The position numbers and the translations under genes were made by a program. DNA of 7,714 nucleotides from Pseudarthrobacter sp. (GTDB taxonomy: Bacteria; Actinomycetota; Actinomycetes; Actinomycetales; Micrococcaceae), in the NCBI GenBank assembly GCA_013362385.1, contig JABFWC010000193.1, positions 1 through 7,714 on the forward strand, given 5' to 3'. Below, in pieces: positions 1 through 5,916 of this stretch. The notes beneath the pieces are model-generated. The model saw only the letters and a list, made by a program, of their open reading frames with translations. It was not told where the DNA came from and searched no databases. Within the stretch, counting starts at the first letter, position 1. Each line of letters starts with the position of its first letter.

Positions 1-212
1 ACCACGCCGACGCCCACCCACACCGCGTATGCCGTCCCGGTGGGAATGTTTTGCATGGCAAAGGCCAGGCCGCCGGTGCTCGCGGCGACGGCTGCCAGGA
101 ACAGGACGGCGGGGGCGAAGCGCCGGCGGCCGGAAACCCGGGAAGCCCGGTGCAGCGCTGCAGCCCAGACGGCTTCCAGCGCCCCGGAAAGAAGAAGGAT
201 GATCCACGGCAT
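1..212 (-). CDS. SMR-family small multidrug/guanidinium exporter, 5' part only
   Basis: Reading the minus strand from ATG at 212-210 gives 70 codons (MPWIILLLSGALEAVWAA...) before the window edge. The family makes about 105-residue, four-helix inner-membrane proteins that act as dimers and exchange protons for small cations. Visible here are helix 1 with the essential Glu13 and Trp16, an Arg-rich loop around residues 22-31, helix 2 (about 34-53) and the start of helix 3 with the signature GTAYAVWVG (59-67). Ser45, Tyr62 and Trp65 align by hand with residues I recall from guanidinium-exporting Gdx/SugE proteins rather than QacE/EmrE types. An AAAGGA ribosome site (220-225 on the plus strand) lies 7 bases before the ATG and supports this start. 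About one third of the protein is outside the window. Family assignment is firm; the guanidinium substrate is inference, and it may work with a second SMR subunit outside the window. No link to the sugar operon is evident. Confidence 0.88.
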   Translation of the reverse strand, partial: MPWIILLLSGALEAVWAAALHRASRVSGRRRFAPAVLFLAAVAASTGGLAFAMQNIPTGTAYAVWVGVGV

Positions 213-373
213 GACGAGTTCCTTTGGCCAGTCTTGTCGCGTGCCGGGTACTGAACCGTCGTCCGGAGGCTCGAGTGCGGAGCCTTGGATCCCAGCGTAG
301 CAATGCACGACGCCGGGCTGCCAGCGGTGGTGCCCAAGCTCACCAGCGGCTCCTTCCGCACGGGCGGGAACCC
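213..373. other. Intergenic gap between the ROK gene and the SMR gene
   Basis: This 161-base stretch follows the stop of the regulator gene and precedes the SMR gene, both on the minus strand. I see no credible coding frame. Apart from the SMR ribosome site (220-225) and a hairpin (262-289), it holds a short imperfect inverted repeat, TGGTG 328-332 with CACCA 341-345, and a direct repeat CCAGCGG at 321-327 and 343-349. No convincing -35/-10 pair for the SMR gene is visible, so that gene may have a weak promoter here or be read through from the regulator gene. Confidence 0.6.
262..289 (-). terminator. Hairpin, possible U-tract-less terminator or SMR leader structure
   Basis: AGGCTC (267-272) pairs perfectly with GAGCCT (280-285) around a 7-base loop. 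Outside this, TCC (262-264) can pair with GGA (287-289) across a small internal loop. It begins about 85 bases after the ROK stop codon and ends 50 bases before the SMR start. No run of U follows on either strand, so it is not a canonical intrinsic terminator. High-GC actinobacteria often have such U-less hairpins, but it may equally be a leader structure or chance. Confidence 0.3.
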
Positions 374-1555
374 TCACCCGGTCCGGTCGGACAGCAACTG
401 TTCTATCCGCTCCGGCGCGTACAGGCTCTCCTCCACGAGCCGGCAAAGCCCCACGGCCGTGGACGTCCGGCTGTCTGCCGAAACGATCTCGAGATCCATC
501 AGGGAAGGTTCGAAGGCGTCGTCGAGGATTTGCTGCCGGCACGCGGCCAGGAAGTCCGGCAGCACTCCCACGAGGCCGCCAATGGCAAGGCGTCCGGGGT
601 TGAGGGTTCCCACGGTGGCCGCCAGCGCGCGGCCGAGCAGCCGTCCCGCTTCCGTGACGGCAGCACGGACGGCGGTGTCGCGGCCGCAGGCGTCAACGAG
701 TTGCCGCAGCGTACCGTATGCCGCGAACTGCGGAGCCGCCAGCAGCGCGCGGCCGGAGGCCACAGCCGCGAGGCAGCCGTCCCGGCCGCAGCGGCAGCGC
801 CGGCCGGCGGCTTCCGGGATGCGGACATGTCCGATGTCCCCTGCGGCGCCGTGTGCGCCGCGGACCAGCGCACCGCGCACGATGATCCCGGAGCCTATCC
901 CGGTGCTGACCTTGACGGCCACGAGGGATTCGAGGGGGTCCCGGACCTCGCCGACGGCCATGGAGCGCGCGTCGTTTTCCAGCAGGACAGGACAGTCGAG
1001 CCTGGCTTCCAGGGTTTCCTGCAGGCCCTGCAGATCCCAGTGGGCCAGGATGCTCCGCTCCAGTCCAAGCCGGTGAAGGGGGTCCACCGGGGCCGGCAAC
1101 CCGACGCCGGCGCCCACCGGCTGCCGGCCCTCCAGAAGCTGAAGGGCCACGTGGATGACGTGGTTGAGCACTTTCTCCTGGGGTTCGGCGATGTCAACGG
1201 GCACCCGCGCTGAGGCCACGATGTCCCGGCTGAGCGAGAGCAGGTGGAGCCCGGCATGGGTGTGGCCGATTTCGATGCACAGCACCAGCTTGTTGCGGTC
1301 GTCGAACCTCAGGGCACGCGGCGGCCGGCCGCGCTGTGCGCGCAGCGGGGTGGATTCGTAGACCAAGCCGGCAGCGAACAGTGCGTCCAGCCGCTCATAC
1401 AGTGTGGACCGTGCCATGCCGGTGAACTCCAGGAGGTCCGCCCGGCTGTATCCGGCAGGGCTCGAGCGGAGCAACTGGAGAAGGTCGCCCGCCCGGGTGG
1501 CAAGGCCGGCAGGGGGCTGGCCCGAACCGCCGATGAGGGTCCTCGGTTCGGTCAT
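374..1555 (-). CDS. ROK-family transcriptional regulator (probable repressor of the glycoside operon)
   Basis: The 393-residue protein has the normal length for ROK repressors (NagC/Mlc/XylR type). Residues about 20-70 form a winged helix-turn-helix (SRADLLEFTGMARSTLYERL), followed by an arginine-rich RGRPPR wing at 75-80. The ROK sugar-kinase-like domain fills the rest: GAGVGLPAPVD (148-158), END at 193-195 with the usual catalytic-type Asp195, GIGSGI (219-224), GDIGH (239-243) and CRCGRDGC (254-261). His243, Cys254, Cys256 and Cys261 make the complete structural zinc set. The usual Glu of the ExGH motif is Asp240 and the usual Glu of GCLE is Ala263, so it is more likely a sugar sensor than a kinase. 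The ATG at 1555 is preceded by a GGAGGGAG ribosome site (plus-strand 1563-1570). It is divergent from the transporter operon, sharing a 124-base control region, so regulation of the operon and of itself is expected. The ligand is unknown; an imported glycoside or released sugar is inferred. Confidence 0.93.
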   Translation of the reverse strand: MTEPRTLIGGSGQPPAGLATRAGDLLQLLRSSPAGYSRADLLEFTGMARSTLYERLDALFAAGLVYESTPLRAQRGRPPRALRFDDRNKLVLCIEIGHTHAGLHLLSLSRDIVASARVPVDIAEPQEKVLNHVIHVALQLLEGRQPVGAGVGLPAPVDPLHRLGLERSILAHWDLQGLQETLEARLDCPVLLENDARSMAVGEVRDPLESLVAVKVSTGIGSGIIVRGALVRGAHGAAGDIGHVRIPEAAGRRCRCGRDGCLAAVASGRALLAAPQFAAYGTLRQLVDACGRDTAVRAAVTEAGRLLGRALAATVGTLNPGRLAIGGLVGVLPDFLAACRQQILDDAFEPSLMDLEIVSADSRTSTAVGLCRLVEESLYAPERIEQLLSDRTG

Positions 1556-1576
1556 CCTGCGGCTCCCTCCGGGCTG

Positions 1577-1594
1577 CGGGCGGGCCTCCGCCCG
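1577..1594 (-). other. Short GC-rich hairpin in the ROK gene leader
   Basis: CGGGCG (1577-1582) is the exact reverse complement of CGCCCG (1589-1594), giving a 6-bp stem with a 6-base loop. It would lie in the 5' leader of the regulator mRNA, just upstream of its ribosome site (1563-1570). In DNA this GC-rich such stems are frequent by chance; a role in limiting regulator translation is only a possibility. Confidence 0.2.
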
Positions 1595-1603
1595 GCCGGA
1601 TCA

Positions 1604-1633
1604 TTGACGTGTTTCAGATCACACAATTATGAT
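1604..1633 (+). promoter_or_regulatory. Probable sigma70-type promoter of the transporter operon
   Basis: TTGACG at 1604-1609 matches five of six bases of the -35 consensus. After an 18-base spacer, TATGAT at 1628-1633 matches five of six bases of the -10 consensus. The predicted start is near 1640, giving a leader of about 40 bases before the binding-protein ATG at 1680. The surroundings are conspicuously AT-rich compared with the flanking genes. No other promoter-like pair is evident ahead of the operon, whose downstream genes are too tightly packed to need one. Confidence 0.7.
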
Positions 1634-1647
1634 CGATCATCAGACAA
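1618..1647 (-). promoter_or_regulatory. Possible divergent promoter for the ROK gene
   Basis: On the minus strand, TTGTCT (plus-strand 1642-1647) and TGTGAT (1618-1623) are separated by 18 bases, each matching four of six consensus bases. This would start transcription near 1611 and leave a leader of about 55 bases. It overlaps the rightward promoter face to face, with the palindrome inside its spacer, so one bound repressor could block both. An alternative minus-strand -10, CATAAT (1626-1631), has no good -35 partner. The match is weak. Confidence 0.25.
1629..1640. promoter_or_regulatory. 12-bp perfect palindrome, probable ROK operator
   Basis: ATGATCGATCAT is a perfect inverted repeat; the flanking bases T1628 and C1641 do not extend it. 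It covers five bases of the predicted -10 box and the expected start point, the classic position for a repressor that blocks RNA polymerase. ROK repressors bind inverted repeats as dimers, and the gene for one starts 74 bases away in the divergent direction. Assignment to this protein is by position only. Confidence 0.55.
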
Positions 1648-1669
1648 AAATATTACTGCCCTTCACAGC

Positions 1670-1675
1670 AGGAGG
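1670..1675 (+). promoter_or_regulatory. Ribosome binding site fixing the binding-protein start
   Basis: AGGAGG lies 4 bases before the ATG at 1680. It favours that ATG over an in-frame ATG at 1629, which lies inside the predicted promoter and operator and has no ribosome site. Confidence 0.8.
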
Positions 1676-1679
1676 CACC

Positions 1680-3008
1680 ATGTCCGATCTTGCTTACAAC
1701 GGCGTTACCCGGCGGGCCGTGCTGAAGGGAGGCCTGACAGCCCTCGCGGCCGGGCCCCTGCTGGCAGGCTGCGGCGTGAACACGAGCGGCAGCGGAGGGG
1801 CCGGCTCGGTCAGTTTCCTCTCCACCCAGTTCTCGCCCGTCGAGGAACGGCAAAAATACGAGGCAACGCTGAAGAAGTTCGCCGGTGACATCAGCGTCGC
1901 CTACAACCCGGTCGATACGGGCGTCTTCAACACCACCCTCAAGTCCCAGCTCTCGGCCGGCAAGGTGGAGGTCGGCATCGCCGGCGGCCTGCATGGCGAC
2001 CTCGTCCCCTTCGCCTCCCAACTGGAGGACCTCAGCTCGCTCATGAACGACCTCTCCTCCGCCGGCTATACGGACGACCTGAAGGAACTGGCCAAGCTCG
2101 GCACCAATGTTCCCCGCTATATCCCCTGGATCCAGGCGACCTACGTGCTGGCCATCAACAAGAAGGCACTTGCGTGGCTCCCGTCAGGAGCGGACGTCAA
2201 CAAGCTCACCTACGACCAGTACCTGGAGTGGGCCAAGGCTGGCAAGGCGGCCAACGGCCGGCCCGTGTTCGGCATTCCCGCCGGGCCGAAGGGCCTGCAC
2301 CACCGCTTCTACCAGGGATTCCTCCTGCCCAGCTTCACTGGGGGCCAGGTCACCACCTTCCGCAACGCCGACGCCGTCAACGCCTGGACCTACATGCGTG
2401 AACTGTGGGCCAACACCAACCCTGCCTCCACCAACTACGACTTCATGCAGGAACCGCTGGCCAACGGCGAAGTCCTGGTGGCCTGGGACCATGTGGCCCG
2501 CCTGATCACCGCAGTCAAGGACAAGCCCGACGACTGGCAGATGGTCCCGGCGCCCTCCGGGCCCAAGGGCAAGGGCTACCTGCTGATTGTCGGCGGCATG
2601 GCCGTCCCGCAGGGCTCCCCCCAGAAGGACAAGGCCTTCCAGCTCATCAAGGCACTGTCCAAGCCTGAGGCGCAGATCGAGACGCTGAAGTCCAACGCGT
2701 TCTTCCCTGTGGTCAAAGCCGACATCGGCAGCGACCTCCCGGGCGGCGTCGCACTGGAGGCGAAGGCCGTCAAGGCGCAGGAAGAGGCCTCCGACGCGCT
2801 CCTGGCGCTGCCGCCCGTGGGCCTCGGAGACAAGGACCCGCAGGTCTCCCAGCTGTTCAAGAACTGCTTCCAGGAGATCTGCCTGAACAACGCCGACGTC
2901 AAAACCACCCTGGACCGCCAGGGGGCCGAACTTGCGAAGATCATGGACTCCCTCAATGTCCCCTGCTGGCCGCCTGACCCCAAAGCGGCCCAGTGCAAGG
3001 TCGCGTGA
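1680..3008 (+). CDS. Sugar-binding lipoprotein of a CUT1-type ABC importer (Tat-exported)
   Basis: This 442-residue extracellular solute-binding protein (family 1, MalE-like) captures the substrate outside the membrane and delivers it to the two permeases encoded next. The N terminus carries a twin-arginine signal, TRRAVLK (10-16), a short hydrophobic stretch and a lipobox LLAGC with Cys31 as the lipidated residue, so it should be exported folded and anchored to the membrane. A Gly/Ser linker (32-43) precedes the mature fold; aromatic residues in the central part (for example Trp150, Trp184, Trp236, Trp243, Trp269) could form a sugar-stacking cleft. Four further cysteines cluster near the C terminus (396, 401, 429, 439) and could form disulfides, which is unusual for this family. 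The stop overlaps the next start by one base. Family and role are clear; the ligand cannot be read from sequence, and a glucosylglycerate-like glycoside is inferred from the operon. Confidence 0.92.
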   Translation: MSDLAYNGVTRRAVLKGGLTALAAGPLLAGCGVNTSGSGGAGSVSFLSTQFSPVEERQKYEATLKKFAGDISVAYNPVDTGVFNTTLKSQLSAGKVEVGIAGGLHGDLVPFASQLEDLSSLMNDLSSAGYTDDLKELAKLGTNVPRYIPWIQATYVLAINKKALAWLPSGADVNKLTYDQYLEWAKAGKAANGRPVFGIPAGPKGLHHRFYQGFLLPSFTGGQVTTFRNADAVNAWTYMRELWANTNPASTNYDFMQEPLANGEVLVAWDHVARLITAVKDKPDDWQMVPAPSGPKGKGYLLIVGGMAVPQGSPQKDKAFQLIKALSKPEAQIETLKSNAFFPVVKADIGSDLPGGVALEAKAVKAQEEASDALLALPPVGLGDKDPQVSQLFKNCFQEICLNNADVKTTLDRQGAELAKIMDSLNVPCWPPDPKAAQCKVA

Positions 3009-3922
3009 TGGCCGCCCCGGATGCCCCTGCGGCGGCCAGGCCCCAGTTGCCCCCTGCCCGTCCGAAGGGCCGGCCGCCGCGGAGGAAAGGGAACTCCGCG
3101 GCGCTGCTGCTGATTGCCCCGTCCATCGTGTTCATGACGCTCCTCTTCGGCTGGCCGATGGTCAGCGGCATCCTGCAGGCTTTCGGCGGCCCGCAGGGGC
3201 TGACCACCGCGAACTTCACCCGGATGGCCCAGGACCCCTACTTCTGGTCCTCGGTGGGCAACACGCTGCTCCTGATCGTGGTGATGATCCCCATCCAGTT
3301 TGTCCTGGCGCTCGCCATGGCCCTGCTCATCCGGGCCAAGCCACGGGGGTCCTCGGCCTACTTCTACATCTGGGCCATCCCGCTGGCCGTCAGCGACCTT
3401 GCCGCAGGCCTCGTTTGGCTGACAGTGTTCACTGACCGGGGCTACCTCAACTCCCTGCTGGCCTCCTTCGGGCTGGACCCGGTTTCCTGGCTTGCCTACG
3501 ACAACTACCCGTCGATGTTCGGTGCCGTGCTGATCGCAGAAGTCTGGCGTGCCACCTCGCTGGTCTTCGTGATCGTCGTGGCCGGGCTGCAGTCCATCCC
3601 CAAGGACTACGAGGAAGCTGCCGGGGTTTTCGGGGCGAACTTCTGGAGCCGGCTCTGGCACGTGACCCTGCCGCTGCTCCGCCCCAGCCTCCAGACGGCC
3701 CTGATCCTGCGCACCATCCTGGCCTTCCAGACCTTCGCCGTCGCGCTCGCCCTTACCGGCCAGAACTTCCCACTGGTGGTTGGCGAGACCTACCGCTGGT
3801 ACACCGGACTCCAGGACCCCAACGTCGCATCCGCCCTTGCACTGGTGGTCATGGCCGTGTCCATGGTGACGGCGGTGGGTTACCTCAAGCTTCTTCGAGA
3901 CCAGTCGGAGGCGCCGCGATGA
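3008..3922 (+). CDS. ABC sugar permease, MalF/SugA-like (CUT1)
   Basis: The 304-residue integral membrane protein is one half of the transmembrane channel of the importer. A basic, Pro/Ala-rich cytoplasmic N terminus (1-29) is followed by about six helices (roughly 31-53, 79-109, 117-141, 171-196, 228-250, 273-295). The cytoplasmic EAA loop that docks on the ATPase is clear at 202-226 (EEAAGVFGANFW... ending LPLLRP). I chose ATG 3008, which overlaps the previous stop as TGATG and has AAGG (2997-3000) 7 bases upstream. An in-frame GTG at 2993 would add five residues but has no better ribosome site. The next gene overlaps by four bases (ATGA), indicating translational coupling. It lacks the long periplasmic loop of enterobacterial MalF, as is normal for Gram-positive versions. 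Confidence 0.92.
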   Translation: MAAPDAPAAARPQLPPARPKGRPPRRKGNSAALLLIAPSIVFMTLLFGWPMVSGILQAFGGPQGLTTANFTRMAQDPYFWSSVGNTLLLIVVMIPIQFVLALAMALLIRAKPRGSSAYFYIWAIPLAVSDLAAGLVWLTVFTDRGYLNSLLASFGLDPVSWLAYDNYPSMFGAVLIAEVWRATSLVFVIVVAGLQSIPKDYEEAAGVFGANFWSRLWHVTLPLLRPSLQTALILRTILAFQTFAVALALTGQNFPLVVGETYRWYTGLQDPNVASALALVVMAVSMVTAVGYLKLLRDQSEAPR

Positions 3923-4803
3923 GCCATGCAACGACGTCGAAGGCCACCACGCCGGCCTCGCGCGGCGAACCGGAAGTGGACCGCCGCCCCCTGGCGCGCC
4001 GCCGCCGCAACCGAATCCTGCTCCAGGCCGCCTGCATCCTGATCACCCTGTTCATGGCCGTGCCCATCTACCTCATCGCCCTGGCCGCCATGTCCAGCAG
4101 GCAGTCACTGCAGAAGTTCCCCCTCAGCTTCATCCCGGACAACTTCTCCACCGAGACGATGCAGACGTTCCTGCAGTCCACCGGCATCCTGGGCGGCCTG
4201 ATCAATTCCGTCCAGGTGGGCGTGTTCACCCTCGTTCTGTCGCTGGTCATAGGTGTTCCCGCCGGTTACGCGGTGGCCCGGTTCGCCTTCCGTGGCCGGG
4301 ATCCGTACCAGCTCTTCCTGCTCTTCACCCGGGCACTGCCGATCGTGGTGCTGTCGGTCCCGCTGGCGCAGCTGTTCCTGCAGACCGGACTGTACGACAG
4401 CGTCCTCGCCGTCGTCCTGCTCCACACGGCGCTTGCGTTGCCCACCACCATCCTGATCACCGCGTCGGTGTTCCTGGGCGTTCCGCGGGACGTCGAGGAG
4501 GCTGCGCGAATCTTCGGCTGCAGCCCGGTGCAGGCGTTCCTCAAGGTGGTCATGCCCATGGCCGTCCCCGGCATCGCCGCTGCGTCGATCTTCACGTTCG
4601 TCATGTCCTGGAACGAGGTCCTGGGCGCCTCCATCCTCACCCTGAACCAGCGCACCCTGCCGGCCCAGGTGCTCAGTTCGCTCGCCGAATCACCGCTGGC
4701 CTACCGGTTCGCCGGCGGTTTCCTGCTGGTGGTTCCCGCGCTCGTCTTCATCTTCTTCATGCGCCGCTACCTCACCAACATGTGGGGCTCCACCATCCGC
4801 TGA
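3919..4803 (+). CDS. ABC sugar permease, MalG/SugB-like (CUT1)
   Basis: This 294-residue protein is the second channel subunit. A charged cytoplasmic N terminus with a run of arginines (22-32) leads into about six helices (roughly 33-56, 93-121, 129-154, 158-185, 218-240, 264-282). The EAA loop is at 192-217 (VEEAARIFGCSP... ending MPMAVP), and the MSWNEVLGA segment (229-237) is typical of MalG-type subunits. A GGAGG site at 3907-3911 sits 7 bases before the ATG. Its first four bases overlap the stop of the preceding permease gene. A 24-base gap separates it from the ATPase gene. Pairing with the preceding MalF-like subunit is standard for the family; substrate is not deducible from this subunit. 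Confidence 0.92.
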   Translation: MSHATTSKATTPASRGEPEVDRRPLARRRRNRILLQAACILITLFMAVPIYLIALAAMSSRQSLQKFPLSFIPDNFSTETMQTFLQSTGILGGLINSVQVGVFTLVLSLVIGVPAGYAVARFAFRGRDPYQLFLLFTRALPIVVLSVPLAQLFLQTGLYDSVLAVVLLHTALALPTTILITASVFLGVPRDVEEAARIFGCSPVQAFLKVVMPMAVPGIAAASIFTFVMSWNEVLGASILTLNQRTLPAQVLSSLAESPLAYRFAGGFLLVVPALVFIFFMRRYLTNMWGSTIR

Positions 4804-4827
4804 CCGCTTTCCAAGAGAGGTTGTCCC

Positions 4828-5916
4828 ATGGCTGACATCTCCATCAAGGGCCTGCACAAGACCTACCCGGGCAGCACCGAGCTGGCCACGAACAACGTCT
4901 CCCTGGACGTGGCGGAGGGCGAGTTCATGGTGCTGCTGGGGCCCTCCGGGTGCGGGAAGACCACGCTGCTGCGCATGGTGGCAGGGCTGGACTTCCCCGA
5001 TGAAGGCAGCATCTCCATCGGGGGCAGGGACGTGACCTACCTTCCCCCGCAGGACCGGAACCTGTCCATGGTGTTCCAGTCCTACGCCGTCTTCCCGCAC
5101 CGCATGGTCCGGACCAACATCGCCTTCGGGCTGGTGATGAAGAAGGTCCACCGCGAGGAAATTGAACGGAAGGTGCGGTGGGCTGCAGACCTGCTGCAGC
5201 TCAGCCCTTACCTGGACCGGTACCCGGCGCAGCTCTCGGGCGGCCAGCGGCAACGCGTGGCCGTGGCCAGGGCCATCGTCATGGACGCCGACGTGCTGCT
5301 CATGGATGAGCCCCTGTCCAACCTCGATGCCCTCCTGCGCCTGGACTTCCGGGCGGAGTTGAAGAAGATCGTCCAGCAGCTGGGGTCCACCACCTTGTAC
5401 GTCACCCACGACCAGGTGGAGGCCATGAGCCTCTCGGACCGGGTCGCGGTGATGAAGAAGGGCCAGATCGCCCAGCTGGGCAGCCCCATCACCGTCTACG
5501 AAGAACCGGCGGACCGGTTTGTTGGCGGCTTCATCGGTTCCCCGCCGATGAACTTCCTGGACGGCCGGATCACCCAGCAGGGCGCCCTGGAAATAGGCGG
5601 CCAGGGCACGGCGGCCCCGGAGTTTCTCGCCCGGGCGGCAGCACGCACCGGCGGCACCCCGGTAATGGTCGGCATCCGCGCCGAGAACATCGCGCTCGCC
5701 GAGCGAGGCTCCGAAGGGTCGCTGGACGCGGCGGTTGAGGTGGTGGAGCCGCTTGGCCACGCCACGCTGCTGACCGTGGACCTCGGCGGGCAGACCATCA
5801 AGGTACAGGTCCCTTCGACTGTCCGGGTTTCCTCCGGGGACAAGGTGGGGCTGCGGTTCGACCCTGCTGCCCTCCGCTTCTTCGACATGGAGACGCAGCT
5901 GGGGCTGACGGCATGA
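4828..5916 (+). CDS. ABC importer ATPase, MalK/SugC/UgpC type
   Basis: The 362-residue cytoplasmic ATPase powers the importer. All nucleotide-binding elements are intact: Walker A GPSGCGKT (38-45), Q-loop Gln84, signature LSGGQ (136-140), Walker B VLLMDEP with Asp160 and Glu161, D-loop SNLD (164-167) and switch His194. The C-terminal part from about residue 240 is the TOBE/OB regulatory domain that marks sugar-type (CUT1) ATPases, including VGIRAENI (281-288). The length is normal for the class. A GAGAGG ribosome site (4815-4820) lies 7 bases before the ATG, a fresh initiation after the small 24-base gap. The stop overlaps the hydrolase start by four bases. Many actinobacterial CUT1 operons lack their own ATPase and share MsiK, so its presence suggests a self-contained transporter, although this subunit might also serve other systems. 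Confidence 0.95.
   Translation: MADISIKGLHKTYPGSTELATNNVSLDVAEGEFMVLLGPSGCGKTTLLRMVAGLDFPDEGSISIGGRDVTYLPPQDRNLSMVFQSYAVFPHRMVRTNIAFGLVMKKVHREEIERKVRWAADLLQLSPYLDRYPAQLSGGQRQRVAVARAIVMDADVLLMDEPLSNLDALLRLDFRAELKKIVQQLGSTTLYVTHDQVEAMSLSDRVAVMKKGQIAQLGSPITVYEEPADRFVGGFIGSPPMNFLDGRITQQGALEIGGQGTAAPEFLARAAARTGGTPVMVGIRAENIALAERGSEGSLDAAVEVVEPLGHATLLTVDLGGQTIKVQVPSTVRVSSGDKVGLRFDPAALRFFDMETQLGLTA

Larger units (their letters stand above)
1599..1640 (+). repeat. Three GATCA(T/C) hexamers at 18-bp spacing in the control region
   Basis: GATCAT starts at 1599, GATCAC at 1617 and GATCAT at 1635, so successive copies are exactly 18 bases apart. The last copy is the right half of the 12-bp palindrome at 1629-1640. 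The first abuts the -35 box and the third covers the expected transcription start. The array could be a multi-site operator for the divergent ROK regulator. With six-base units, coincidence remains possible. Confidence 0.35.

Noticed and set aside
328..345. Inverted repeat TGGTG/CACCA as the terminator of the ROK gene
   Set aside because: Only five contiguous pairs with an 8-base loop and no following T run; too weak to call.
213..373. Guanidine-I or mini-ykkC type riboswitch upstream of the SMR gene
   Set aside because: Minus-strand fragments such as AGGGTTCC and GGACGA recall pieces of these motifs, but the other conserved segments and paired stems are absent and the order does not fit.
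224..1213. 329-codon plus-strand open frame opposite the ROK gene
   Set aside because: It has no ribosome site or recognisable domain, and the opposing frame encodes a complete ROK protein with all zinc ligands.
1629..1679. Upstream ATG at 1629 as the start of the binding protein
   Set aside because: It would place the start inside the -10 box and operator, lacks a ribosome site and would put 17 extra residues before a normally placed Tat signal.
2576..3931. 451-codon open frame on the minus strand across the binding-protein and first permease genes
   Set aside because: It has a low-complexity, Gly/His/Arg/Gln-rich translation with no domain, and lies opposite two well-supported genes. It is an effect of high GC codon use.
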